Source: Solitalea agri (GTDB taxonomy: Bacteria > Bacteroidota > Bacteroidia > Sphingobacteriales > Sphingobacteriaceae). From it: a DNA stretch of 64,000 nucleotides. Shown one piece after another: positions 7,938 to 16,566 of this stretch; the first letter of the stretch is position 1; each line of letters opens with the position of its first letter. The DNA lies in contig NZ_JAMWYS010000046.1 of the NCBI RefSeq assembly GCF_023914155.1, positions 1 to 64,000 of the forward strand, given 5' to 3'. The translations under genes were made by a program, and so were the position numbers. Below the pieces are notes generated by a model. It made no database searches. It was not told the origin of the DNA and saw only the letters and a program-made list of their open reading frames with translations.

Positions 7938-8009
7938 GCCTTTGTAGCTCAGGGGTAGAGTGCATCCTTGGTAAGGATGAGGTCGGGGGTTCAATTCCCC
8001 CCAAAGGCT
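7938..8009 (+). tRNA. tRNA-Thr (anticodon GGT)
   Basis: A 72-nt cloverleaf. The acceptor GCCTTTG pairs with CAAAGGC, and the anticodon stem CATCC/GGATG encloses TTGGTAA, anticodon GGT. The last tRNA before tuf, 60 bp upstream of its start. Confidence 0.97.
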
Positions 8010-8069
8010 CTGAATTAGTTTAGTCTAATTTTTAATCAATTTATAAAACTACATTAAGTATAAAATAAA

Positions 8070-9257
8070 ATGGCAAAAGAAAAATTTGACCGTTCCAAAG
8101 AACACTTGAACATTGGAACAATCGGTCACGTTGACCACGGTAAAACTACCTTGACTGCCGCTATCACTAAAGTATTAGCAGATGCAGGTTTGTCAGAAGC
8201 TCGTTCATTCGATTCTATCGACTCTGCTCCTGAAGAAAAAGAGCGTGGTATTACTATTAACACCGCACACGTTGAGTACTCTACTGCTACTCGTCACTAT
8301 GCGCACGTTGACTGTCCAGGTCACGCTGACTATGTAAAAAACATGGTTACTGGTGCTGCTCAGATGGACGGTGCTATCTTGGTAGTAGCTGCTACTGATG
8401 GTCCTATGCCACAAACTCGTGAGCACATCCTTCTTGCTCGTCAGGTAGGGGTTCCTAAAATTGTAGTGTTTATGAACAAAGTAGACATGGTTGACGATCC
8501 AGAATTGTTAGACCTAGTTGAAATGGAAATTCGTGAGTTATTATCATTCTACGAATTTGATGGTGACAACACTCCAGTTATTCGCGGTTCTGCTCTTGGA
8601 GGTTTGAACGGTGATGCTAAATGGGTAGCTACCATCATGGAATTAATGAATGCAGTAGATACATTCATTCCAGTTCCACCACGTTTGAAAGATCTTCCTT
8701 TCTTGATGCCTGTTGAAGACGTATTCTCGATCACTGGTCGTGGTACTGTAGCAACTGGTCGTATTGAGCGCGGTGTGATCAACTCAGGTGACCCAGTACA
8801 AATCATTGGTATGGGTGCAGAAGATTTGAAATCAACTGTAACTGGTGTTGAGATGTTCCGTAAAATCTTAGATTACGGTGAAGCTGGTGATAACGTAGGT
8901 TTATTGTTACGTGGTATTGAGAAAACTGATATCCGTCGTGGTATGGTTATCGTGAAACCAAATTCAGTAACTCCTCACGCTGATTTCAAAGCTGAGATCT
9001 ACGTATTGAGCAAAGCTGAAGGTGGTCGTCACACTCCATTCTTCAACAAATACCGTCCTCAATTCTATTTCCGTACAACTGACGTTACAGGTGAAATTAC
9101 ACTTGAGCCAGGAGTAGAAATGGTAATGCCAGGTGATAACGTTACAATCAACGTTAAATTAATCAGCGCAATCGCTATGGAAAAAGGTCTTCGTTTCGCT
9201 ATCCGCGAAGGTGGTCGTACCGTAGGTGCTGGTCAGGTAACTGAAATCGTTAAGTAA
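8070..9257 (+). CDS. tuf: Elongation factor Tu
   Basis: The 395-residue translational GTPase delivers aminoacyl-tRNA to the ribosome. G motifs are intact: GHVDHGKT at 19-26, the RGITI switch I region, [12 protein letters not shown] and the GSAL motif, followed by the two beta-barrel domains. The start ATG has no SD sequence. Codon use is strongly biased, as expected for a very abundant protein. It is transcribed with the four upstream tRNAs and ends at a strong hairpin just before tRNA-Trp. Confidence 0.99.
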   Translation: MAKEKFDRSKEHLNIGTIGHVDHGKTTLTAAITKVLADAGLSEARSFDSIDSAPEEKERGITINTAHVEYSTATRHYAHVDCPGHADYVKNMVTGAAQMDGAILVVAATDGPMPQTREHILLARQVGVPKIVVFMNKVDMVDDPELLDLVEMEIRELLSFYEFDGDNTPVIRGSALGGLNGDAKWVATIMELMNAVDTFIPVPPRLKDLPFLMPVEDVFSITGRGTVATGRIERGVINSGDPVQIIGMGAEDLKSTVTGVEMFRKILDYGEAGDNVGLLLRGIEKTDIRRGMVIVKPNSVTPHADFKAEIYVLSKAEGGRHTPFFNKYRPQFYFRTTDVTGEITLEPGVEMVMPGDNVTINVKLISAIAMEKGLRFAIREGGRTVGAGQVTEIVK

Positions 9258-9271
9258 TTAACATAAAATAT

Positions 9272-9308
9272 AAACAACAGCGTTAGTTCGCTAATTGCTG
9301 TTGTTTTT
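9272..9308 (+). terminator. UUCG-capped terminator after tuf
   Basis: A stem of 15 bp (9272-9286 with 9291-9306, one bulged T and one G-U) with a TTCG tetraloop is followed by T residues. tRNA-Trp begins only a few bases later, so readthrough must feed the downstream genes unless an unseen promoter lies within tuf. Confidence 0.8.
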
Positions 9309-9310
9309 AC

Positions 9311-9381
9311 ACGGGTGTAGTTCAAGGGTAGAATAGCGGTCTCCAAAACCGTTGATGGGAGTTCGAATCTCTCCACCCGTG
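9311..9381 (+). tRNA. tRNA-Trp (anticodon CCA)
   Basis: A 71-nt cloverleaf. The acceptor ACGGGTG pairs with CACCCGT, and the anticodon stem GCGGT/ACCGT (one G-U) encloses CTCCAAA, anticodon CCA. The discriminator is G, as required for Trp. It lies between tuf and secE, a common position. Confidence 0.97.
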
Positions 9382-9391
9382 CGAAATAATA

Positions 9392-9454
9392 GGTTAATAG
9401 TTTTCTATTGGTTTCTTTTAAATTCAACAGAAACCGGTAAAAATTCTATTAACC
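9392..9454 (+). other. Long interrupted stem-loop between tRNA-Trp and secE
   Basis: GGTTAATAG (9392-9400) pairs with CTATTAACC (9446-9454). Inside, GGTTTC (9410-9415) pairs with GAAACC (9430-9435), with T/A-rich pairing between. There is no T run after it, so processing is more likely than termination. Confidence 0.55.
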
Positions 9455-9482
9455 ATTTATTGTATCTAATAACGTAGTTTAA

Positions 9483-9680
9483 ATGAGCAAGGTAGTAGAA
9501 TACATCAAAGAATCTAAGAGCGAGTTGTTGAATCATGTAACATGGCCTACAGCTTCTGAATTGTTCAATAGCGCAATGGTAGTTCTTGTAGCTTCAGGAA
9601 TTTTAGCTGTTGTTGTATTTGCAATGGACGAAGCATTCGGTCAGGCATTACTCGGATCTTTTTATAATTTGTTCGCTTAA
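9483..9680 (+). CDS. secE: Preprotein translocase subunit SecE
   Basis: The 65-residue short SecE has the conserved E...V.WPT.SE amphipathic segment before a single transmembrane helix (about residues 30-50). It clamps the SecY channel in the inner membrane. It lies 14 bp upstream of nusG, the near-universal order. Confidence 0.95.
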   Translation: MSKVVEYIKESKSELLNHVTWPTASELFNSAMVVLVASGILAVVVFAMDEAFGQALLGSFYNLFA

Positions 9681-9683
9681 TTT

Positions 9684-9688
9684 AGGAG
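9684..9688 (+). promoter_or_regulatory. Shine-Dalgarno site of nusG
   Basis: AGGAG lies 6 nt before the nusG ATG, in a purine-rich stretch. It is a moderate match, but notable because neighbouring starts lack one. Confidence 0.5.
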
Positions 9689-9694
9689 ATAGGG

Positions 9695-10237
9695 ATGAGT
9701 GATCAATTAAAATGGTACGTAGTAAGAGCCGTTAGCGGAAAGGAAAAGAAGGTAAAACAATATCTTGAAGCCGAAATTAACCGTTTGGGCATCAATCACC
9801 TTGTACCGCAGGTGCTTATTCCTATGGAAAAAGTTTATCAGATGCGTAATGGTAAGAAAATTGCCAAAGAGCGTAACTTTTTTCCTGGATATGTACTTAT
9901 TGAAGCTCAACTCGATGGCGAGCTTGAACACGTTATTAAAAATATTAACAGTGTTATTGGTTTCTTAGGTGATAAAGACGGAACCGCAATTCCTCTCCGT
10001 CAATCAGAAGTTAACCGTATTTTAGGAACAGTTGATGAGATAACCACTCAAGGAGAAACAACAGGTGTTCCATATTATGTTGGTGAGAACGTAAAAGTGA
10101 TGGATGGACCGTTCAATGGCTTTACAGGAGTTATTGAAGAGGTGAATGAAGAGAAGAAGAAACTTAAAGTGATGGTTAAAATTTTCGGAAGAAGAACCCC
10201 ACTTGAGTTGAACTACATGCAAGTAGAAAAAGAATAA
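9695..10237 (+). CDS. nusG: Transcription termination/antitermination protein NusG
   Basis: The 180-residue protein has the NGN domain ([14 protein letters not shown] at the start, FPGYVLIEA near residue 65) and a C-terminal KOW domain ([22 protein letters not shown]). NusG binds RNA polymerase, speeds elongation and links it to Rho or the ribosome. It follows secE and precedes the ribosomal protein cluster. Confidence 0.97.
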   Translation: MSDQLKWYVVRAVSGKEKKVKQYLEAEINRLGINHLVPQVLIPMEKVYQMRNGKKIAKERNFFPGYVLIEAQLDGELEHVIKNINSVIGFLGDKDGTAIPLRQSEVNRILGTVDEITTQGETTGVPYYVGENVKVMDGPFNGFTGVIEEVNEEKKKLKVMVKIFGRRTPLELNYMQVEKE

Positions 10238-10246
10238 TCATAAATA

Positions 10247-10278
10247 TTTGATAATGTGGCGCAAAAGGTTTACCTTTG
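10247..10278 (+). promoter_or_regulatory. Consensus promoter for rplKAJL-rpoBC
   Basis: TTTG (10247-10250), 20 bp, TACCTTTG (10271-10278). The -7 box lies inside the right arm of a hairpin (10258-10268 with 10273-10282). The predicted start near 10283 leaves a leader of about 80 nt before rplK. Confidence 0.75.
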
Positions 10279-10364
10279 CGCCTCATTAATTTTATATTAG
10301 TGAGTTATAAATGTTACTTATTGCTTCCACAATTGTTTAACATTTCTTAATTAACAAACGAGAC

Positions 10365-10802
10365 ATGGCAAAAGAAGTTAGTGCGCTTGTTAAATTACAA
10401 ATCAAAGGTGGTGCTGCCAATCCTTCTCCTCCAGTAGGACCTGCATTAGGTGCTAAAGGGGTGAATATCATGGAGTTCTGTAAGCAGTTTAATGCTAGAA
10501 CCCAGGATAAACCTGGTAAAGTACTTCCGGTTGTAATTACAGTTTATGCCGATAAGTCGTTTGATTTTATCATCAAAACTCCTCCAGTAGCAATTCAGTT
10601 ATTGGAAGTTACCAAACTTAAAAGCGGTTCGGCTGAGCCTAACCGTAAAAAAGTTGCATCGGTATCTTGGGATCAAGTACGTACCATTGCAGAAGATAAA
10701 ATGCCTGACTTAAACGCGTTTACAATCGAATCAGCAATGTCAATGGTTGCTGGTACTGCACGCAGTATGGGTATCACCGTATCAGGTGAACGTCCATTTT
10801 AA
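10365..10802 (+). CDS. rplK: 50S ribosomal protein uL11
   Basis: The 145-residue protein is full length for uL11, with the proline-rich [10 protein letters not shown] motif near residue 21 and the C-terminal rRNA-binding domain ending in GTARSMGI. It forms the base of the ribosomal stalk and the GTPase-associated centre. It opens the rplKAJL cluster and has no SD sequence. Confidence 0.98.
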   Translation: MAKEVSALVKLQIKGGAANPSPPVGPALGAKGVNIMEFCKQFNARTQDKPGKVLPVVITVYADKSFDFIIKTPPVAIQLLEVTKLKSGSAEPNRKKVASVSWDQVRTIAEDKMPDLNAFTIESAMSMVAGTARSMGITVSGERPF

Positions 10803-10832
10803 TTAAATTATTAAATTATTAAGGGTAAAACA

Positions 10833-11531
10833 GTGGCAAGATTAACAAAAAATCGCAAAAAAGTACTATCCCTGTTGGAGAAAGATAAAGCTTACTCTCT
10901 ACAGGAAGCCTCTGCCTTAGTAAAACAGATCACCACTACCAAGTTCGACGCTTCTGTTGATTTAGATATTCGTTTGGGTGTAGACCCACGTAAAGCTAAT
11001 CAAATGGTGAGAGGTATCGCTGTGTTGCCACACGGTACCGGTAAAACTGTTCGCGTTTTAGTATTATGTACTCCAGACAAAGAACAGGAAGCTAAAGAGG
11101 CCGGTGCGGATTTCGTAGGCTTGGATGATTATATTACTAAGATTGAGCAAGGTTGGACTGATGTTGATATCATCATCACCACTCCTGCTTGTATGGCTAA
11201 AGTAGGTAAGTTAGGCCGAGTTTTAGGTCCACGTAACTTGATGCCAAATCCTAAGTCAGGTACTGTTACTAACGAAGTTGGTAAAGCAGTAACTGATGTT
11301 AAAGGTGGTAAAATTGACTTCAAAGTTGATAAAACCGGTATCATTCATACCTCAGTAGGTAAGGTATCATTTGCACCTGAGAAAATTTACGAAAATGCGT
11401 TAGAAGTAATTCAAACAATTTCTCGTTTAAAACCTTCAGCAGCTAAAGGTACTTACTTTAAAAGTATTCACTTGTCAAGCACAATGAGTGCGGGCATTCA
11501 TGTTGAAACTAAATCTGTAGCGGGAATCTAA
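10833..11531 (+). CDS. rplA: 50S ribosomal protein uL1
   Basis: The 232-residue protein has the uL1 signature with [19 protein letters not shown] near residue 125. It starts at a GTG codon, which gives the expected N-terminus ([10 protein letters not shown]). uL1 forms the mobile L1 stalk at the E site and in many bacteria represses its own operon by binding the rplK leader. Three bases separate it from rplJ. Confidence 0.97.
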   Translation: MARLTKNRKKVLSLLEKDKAYSLQEASALVKQITTTKFDASVDLDIRLGVDPRKANQMVRGIAVLPHGTGKTVRVLVLCTPDKEQEAKEAGADFVGLDDYITKIEQGWTDVDIIITTPACMAKVGKLGRVLGPRNLMPNPKSGTVTNEVGKAVTDVKGGKIDFKVDKTGIIHTSVGKVSFAPEKIYENALEVIQTISRLKPSAAKGTYFKSIHLSSTMSAGIHVETKSVAGI

Positions 11532-11534
11532 GAC

Positions 11535-12062
11535 ATGAACAGAGAAGAAAAAAATGTAATCGTTCTCGATCTTAAAGAAAAGATGGAAACGTACGGTACT
11601 TTTTACATTACCGACACTTCAAATCTAACTGTTGCTAAGATTAACGCGATCAGAAAAAAATGTTTCGAAAGAGACATTAAGTTTCAGGTAGCTAAAAATT
11701 CCCTTATTCGTAAGGCAATGGAAGCTACTGGTGTTGATTACAGCCCATTATTCGCTGCACTAAAAGGTACGTCTGGCGTTATGTTTTCTAATACTGGAAA
11801 CATTCCTGCTAAATTGATCAAAGAATTACGCAGTGAAAAAGGTGCTGAGAAACCAATTTTGAAAGGTGCTTCAATTGAACAAGCTTTCTTTGTTGGCGAC
11901 AATCAGTTAGATACGCTTACGGCGATCAAATCTCGTCAAGAGCTTATTGGTGATATCATTGGTTTATTACAATCTCCTGCTAAGAACGTTATTTCGGCTC
12001 TTAAATCAGAAGGTGGTAAATTGGCTGGTATCCTTAAAACATTATCAGAAAGAGGCGAATAA
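11535..12062 (+). CDS. rplJ: 50S ribosomal protein uL10
   Basis: The 175-residue protein has the N-terminal rRNA-binding domain (V..L.EK......F...D....TV..I...R..C) and a C-terminal helix that anchors bL12 dimers. It starts 3 bp after rplA, so there is no room for the separate L10 leader known from E. coli; any autoregulation must act elsewhere. Confidence 0.97.
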   Translation: MNREEKNVIVLDLKEKMETYGTFYITDTSNLTVAKINAIRKKCFERDIKFQVAKNSLIRKAMEATGVDYSPLFAALKGTSGVMFSNTGNIPAKLIKELRSEKGAEKPILKGASIEQAFFVGDNQLDTLTAIKSRQELIGDIIGLLQSPAKNVISALKSEGGKLAGILKTLSERGE

Positions 12063-12125
12063 GCTGCCATTAGAGTGCTTATAGAATAATTAACTTAGTA
12101 TTTAAACTATCAAATTTTTATAAAG

Positions 12126-12500
12126 ATGGCAGATTTGAAAGCGTTTGCTGAACAACTAGTAAACTTAACAGTTAAAGAAGTTAACGAGCTTGCTCAAATT
12201 TTAAAAGACGAGTACGGTATTGAGCCTGCTGCTGCTGCACCTGTAATGGTAGCTGGTGGTGCTGCTGCTGCTGCTGTAGAAGAAGAAAAAACTTCTTTTG
12301 ATGTAATTCTTGCTGACGCAGGAGGTCAAAAATTAGCAGTTGTTAAATTGGTTAAAGATTTAACTGGCTTAGGTTTGAAAGAAGCTAAAGACTTAGTAGA
12401 CGGTGCTCCTAAACCTTTAAAAGAAGGTGTTGCTAAAGACGAAGCTGAAGCTTTGAAAAAGCAATTAGAAGAAGCTGGAGCTAAAGTTGAAATTAAGTAA
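12126..12500 (+). CDS. rplL: 50S ribosomal protein bL12
   Basis: The 124-residue acidic stalk protein has an N-terminal dimerisation domain, an Ala-rich hinge (about residues 34-55) and the C-terminal factor-binding domain with [23 protein letters not shown]. It recruits translational GTPases. A strong hairpin lies just downstream, before rpoB. Confidence 0.98.
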   Translation: MADLKAFAEQLVNLTVKEVNELAQILKDEYGIEPAAAAPVMVAGGAAAAAVEEEKTSFDVILADAGGQKLAVVKLVKDLTGLGLKEAKDLVDGAPKPLKEGVAKDEAEALKKQLEEAGAKVEIK

Positions 12501-12519
12501 TTACTTAATTCACATATTA

Positions 12520-12563
12520 CAGGATGAGACTCTTCCCAAAAGGGGGAGTCTATTCCTGTTTTT
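12520..12563 (+). terminator. Attenuator-like terminator between rplL and rpoB
   Basis: CAGGA (12520-12524) pairs with TCCTG (12554-12558), and an inner stem (12527-12537 with 12542-12551) closes an AAAA loop. Five Ts follow. A partial terminator at the same place is known in E. coli, where it lowers RNA polymerase output relative to ribosomal proteins. Confidence 0.75.
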
Positions 12564-12590
12564 ATAAGTTTAATTAAATTTACGCGAATT

Positions 12591-12620
12591 CATTGATAAT
12601 GAGTGCGTTATCAATGTTTT
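12591..12620 (+). terminator. Second hairpin with T run upstream of rpoB
   Basis: A perfect 9-bp stem (12591-12599 with 12608-12616) with an 8-nt loop is followed by TTTT. It is AT-rich and weaker than the first. It lies 50 bp before the rpoB start. Confidence 0.5.
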
Positions 12621-12669
12621 AAACGATGTTTGAAACCTTTAATAGTTTTCACTCTCAAACTTTATTCCC

Positions 12670-15600
12670 TTGGCAAACAACACTAATAATTCGCAAAGAG
12701 TAAGTTTCGCTACAAGTAAACATGTATTGGATTATCCGGATTTTCTGGATGTGCAATTGGAATCATTCCAACAATTTTTCCAATTGGACACCACTGCCGA
12801 TGATCGTCATACAGAAGGCTTGTTTAAAGTATTCAGCGAAAACTTCCCTATTTCCGACTCTCGTGGCATTTTCGTGCTTGAGTTTTTGGATTATTTCATT
12901 GATCCGCCTCGTTACGATATTCAAGAATGTATTGAACGTGGTTTAACCTATAGCGTACCTTTAAAGGCCAAGCTTAGGTTGTATTGTACTGATCCGGAGC
13001 ACGAAGATTTTGAAACGATTGTTCAGGATGTGTATTTAGGTACCATCCCTTACATGACTCCTAAAGGTACATTTGTGATCAATGGTGCTGAGCGTGTTAT
13101 TGTGTCTCAGCTGCACCGTTCTCCAGGTGTATTCTTCGGTCAGAGCCGTCACACTAACGGAACTAAGCTTTATTCTGCCCGTGTTATTCCTTTCAAAGGA
13201 TCATGGATTGAGTTTGCTACTGACGTAAACAATGTGATGTACGCTTACATTGACCGTAAGAAGAAATTCCCTGTAACTACGTTGCTGCGTGCCATAGGAT
13301 ATGATTCTGACAAAGACATTCTTGAATTGTTTGACCTTGCCGATGAGGTCAAGGTGAGCAAATCAGGTTTGAAAAAATATGTTGGCCGTCGTTTGGCTGC
13401 CAGAGTTTTACGTAAATGGGTTGAAGACTTCGTAGATGAAGATACCGGTGAAGTGGTATCTATTGATCGTAACGAAGTAATCATGGAACGTGAAACAATC
13501 CTTGAAGACGATCATATCGACTTGATCATAGATGCAGGTGTTAAATCGATCATCTTAACTAAAGATGACGTTACTACTGCTGATCATGCTATTATATATA
13601 ACACGCTTCAAAAAGATACTTCAAACTCTGAAAAAGAAGCTGTTGAGCACATTTATCGTGCATTACGTAATGCTGAACCACCTGATGAAGAAACTGCTCG
13701 TGGTATTATCGAGCGTTTGTTCTTCTCTGATAAACGTTACGATTTAGGTGATGTAGGTCGTTACCGTATCAATCGTAAGTTAGGTTTAGATACTGATGAG
13801 GATACTAAGGTGTTAACCAAAGTTGATATCATCGAAATTGTAAAATACCTTATTCGTTTGATCAACGCTAAGGCTGAGGTGGATGATATCGATCACTTGT
13901 CGAACCGTCGTGTTCGTACAGTAGGTGAGCAATTGTACGCACAGTTTGGTGTTGGTTTGGCTCGTATGGCTCGTACTATTCGTGAGCGTATGAACATTCG
14001 CGATAACGAGGTATTTACACCTACAGACCTTATCAACGCACGTACATTATCATCAGTGATCAACTCGTTCTTCGGAACTAACCAGTTATCACAGTTCATG
14101 GATCAAACTAACCCATTAGCAGAGATTACGCATAAACGTCGTCTTTCAGCTTTAGGTCCAGGTGGTCTTTCTCGTGAGCGTGCTGGTTTCGAGGTTCGTG
14201 ACGTTCACTATACTCACTACGGTCGTTTATGTACAATTGAGACTCCTGAGGGGCCAAACATTGGTCTTATCTCGTCTCTGTGTGTACACGCTAAGATCAA
14301 TAACTTAGGTTTTATCGAAACTCCATATCGTAAAGTTATTGAAGGTAAAGTTTCGGTTGATGAGCCTGTTATTTACATGAGTGCTGAGGATGAGGATGGT
14401 AAAACCATTGCTCAGGCGAACGCAAATTATGATGATAAAGGAAATTTCTTAACTCCAAAAGTTAAATCTCGTTACGAGGGTGACTTCCCGGTAATTGAGC
14501 CTGAGAAAATTGACCTTATCGATATTGCGCCTAACCAGATTACTTCAATTGCAGCTTCATTGATTCCTTTCTTGGAGCATGATGATGCCAACCGTGCCTT
14601 GATGGGTTCGAACATGCAGCGTCAGGCGGTTCCTTTATTACGTCCTGAATCTCCAATTGTAGGTACAGGTCTTGAAGGTCGTGTTGCGTCTGACTCTCGT
14701 ACGTTGATGAATGCCGAAGGTGATGGAGAGGTTGTTTATGTTGATGCCAACAAAATCACAATCCGTTATGAACGTACGGATGATGATCGCTTGGTATCAT
14801 TTGATGGCGACGAGCGTACTTATTCATTAACCAAATTCAAGAAAACGAATCAGAGTACATGTATCAACCTTAAGCCAATTGTTAAAAAAGGACAAAAGGT
14901 TAAAAAAGGCCAGGTACTTACAGAAGGATATGCAACTCAAAATGGTGAGTTAGCATTAGGACGTAACTTAAAAGTAGCGTTCATGCCTTGGCAAGGATTC
15001 AACTTTGAGGATGCGATTGTGATTTCTGAGCGTATTGCACGTGAGGATATCTTTACATCGCTTCATATTGAAGAGTTTGAATTAGAGGTTCGTGATACTA
15101 AACGTGGAGAGGAAGAATTAACTCCGGATATTCCTAACGTATCAGAAGAAGCAACAAAAGACCTTGACGAAAACGGTATTATCCGTATTGGTGCAGAGGT
15201 TAAAGAAGGCGATATTCTGATCGGTAAGATCACCCCTAAAGGTGAGTCTGATCCTTCACCGGAAGAAAAATTATTACGTGCCATCTTTGGAGATAAAGCC
15301 GGTGATGTGAAAGATGCTTCATTGAAAGCTTCTCCATCAATCAGCGGTGTTGTTATCGATACCAAATTATTCTCTCGTGCTAAGAAAACATCTAAAAATG
15401 ATGAAAAAGCACAATTAGAGAAGTTAGAGGCACGTCATAACAACAACAACAATAAGCTAAAAGATACTTTAGTTGAGAAATTATTCGAGTTAGTTAACGG
15501 TAAAACATCTCAAGGCGTTCATGACAATTACAAAGAATTGTTGATCGCTAAAGGAGTGAAATTCACTCAGAAGATGTTGGTTGAACTTAACTACGAGAAT

Positions 15601-16476
15601 ATCAACCCTAATAAGTGGACAACTGATAAAGATAAAAACGATCAGATTAAGTTGTTGCTTCACAACTATGGTATTAAAGTGAACGAGGAATTGGGAGATT
15701 ATCGTCGTCAGAAATTCGCTATTAGCGTTGGAGACGAGCTTCCTTCAGGAATTGTTCAAATGGCTAAAGTTTATGTTGCTAAAAAACGTAAGCTGAAAGT
15801 AGGAGATAAGATGGCTGGTCGTCACGGTAACAAGGGTATTGTTGCTCGTATTGTTCGCGACGAAGATATGCCATTCTTAGAAGACGGAACTCCTGTAGAT
15901 ATCGTGTTAAATCCGCTTGGGGTACCTTCTCGTATGAACTTGGGTCAGATTTATGAGACCATTTTAGGATGGGCTGGTAAAGAGTTAGGTATCAAGTTCG
16001 CTACTCCAATTTTCGATGGTGCCAGTCACTCGGAAGTTGAAGAGTGGATCAAGAAAGCGGGTGTTCCTGAGTCAGGTAGAACGTATTTATACGATGGTTT
16101 AACAGGCGATCGTTTCCACCAGCCAACAACAGTAGGTATTATCTACATGCTGAAATTGGGTCACATGGTTGACGATAAAATGCACGCTCGTTCGATCGGT
16201 CCTTACTCACTTATTACTCAACAACCATTGGGTGGTAAGGCACAGTTTGGTGGTCAGCGTTTCGGTGAGATGGAGGTTTGGGCACTTGAAGCATTCGGTG
16301 CATCCAATATTCTTCAAGAAATTCTTACTGTTAAATCTGATGACGTTATTGGTCGTGCGAAAACTTACGAAGCCATTGTTAAAGGTGAAAACCTTCCAAC
16401 TCCTGGCGTACCAGAATCGTTTAACGTATTGGTACATGAGTTACGCGGCTTAGGCTTAGACGTTACATTAGAATAA
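12670..16476 (+). CDS. rpoB: RNA polymerase beta subunit
   Basis: The 1268-residue beta subunit is full length for Bacteroidota. It includes the Rif region ([25 protein letters not shown] near residue 475), the [18 protein letters not shown] segment and the C-terminal [14 protein letters not shown] clamp region. Translation must start at TTG 12670: an in-frame stop lies at 12643, there is no ATG between, and the next in-frame ATG is about 130 codons in. No SD sequence is seen. The weak start and two upstream hairpins suggest restricted expression relative to the ribosomal genes. Confidence 0.98.
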   Translation: MANNTNNSQRVSFATSKHVLDYPDFLDVQLESFQQFFQLDTTADDRHTEGLFKVFSENFPISDSRGIFVLEFLDYFIDPPRYDIQECIERGLTYSVPLKAKLRLYCTDPEHEDFETIVQDVYLGTIPYMTPKGTFVINGAERVIVSQLHRSPGVFFGQSRHTNGTKLYSARVIPFKGSWIEFATDVNNVMYAYIDRKKKFPVTTLLRAIGYDSDKDILELFDLADEVKVSKSGLKKYVGRRLAARVLRKWVEDFVDEDTGEVVSIDRNEVIMERETILEDDHIDLIIDAGVKSIILTKDDVTTADHAIIYNTLQKDTSNSEKEAVEHIYRALRNAEPPDEETARGIIERLFFSDKRYDLGDVGRYRINRKLGLDTDEDTKVLTKVDIIEIVKYLIRLINAKAEVDDIDHLSNRRVRTVGEQLYAQFGVGLARMARTIRERMNIRDNEVFTPTDLINARTLSSVINSFFGTNQLSQFMDQTNPLAEITHKRRLSALGPGGLSRERAGFEVRDVHYTHYGRLCTIETPEGPNIGLISSLCVHAKINNLGFIETPYRKVIEGKVSVDEPVIYMSAEDEDGKTIAQANANYDDKGNFLTPKVKSRYEGDFPVIEPEKIDLIDIAPNQITSIAASLIPFLEHDDANRALMGSNMQRQAVPLLRPESPIVGTGLEGRVASDSRTLMNAEGDGEVVYVDANKITIRYERTDDDRLVSFDGDERTYSLTKFKKTNQSTCINLKPIVKKGQKVKKGQVLTEGYATQNGELALGRNLKVAFMPWQGFNFEDAIVISERIAREDIFTSLHIEEFELEVRDTKRGEEELTPDIPNVSEEATKDLDENGIIRIGAEVKEGDILIGKITPKGESDPSPEEKLLRAIFGDKAGDVKDASLKASPSISGVVIDTKLFSRAKKTSKNDEKAQLEKLEARHNNNNNKLKDTLVEKLFELVNGKTSQGVHDNYKELLIAKGVKFTQKMLVELNYENINPNKWTTDKDKNDQIKLLLHNYGIKVNEELGDYRRQKFAISVGDELPSGIVQMAKVYVAKKRKLKVGDKMAGRHGNKGIVARIVRDEDMPFLEDGTPVDIVLNPLGVPSRMNLGQIYETILGWAGKELGIKFATPIFDGASHSEVEEWIKKAGVPESGRTYLYDGLTGDRFHQPTTVGIIYMLKLGHMVDDKMHARSIGPYSLITQQPLGGKAQFGGQRFGEMEVWALEAFGASNILQEILTVKSDDVIGRAKTYEAIVKGENLPTPGVPESFNVLVHELRGLGLDVTLE

Positions 16477-16484
16477 TGATCGAA

Positions 16485-16540
16485 AGAATGAATGAGTGAA
16501 TGACGTGATAGAATCTTTCATTTACTCATTCACTCATTCT
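16485..16540 (+). repeat. GAATGA-type inverted repeat between rpoB and rpoC
   Basis: The left arm (16485-16503) and right arm (16518-16540) are built from tandem GAATGA/GAGTGA units and pair with one mismatch and a 4-nt gap, forming a hairpin in the 90-bp rpoB-rpoC spacer. There is no T run, so it is not a typical terminator. It may be an mRNA-stability or processing element, or a dispersed intergenic repeat. Confidence 0.6.
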
Positions 16541-16566
16541 ATAGTTCTCTCATTCAACATAGAATT

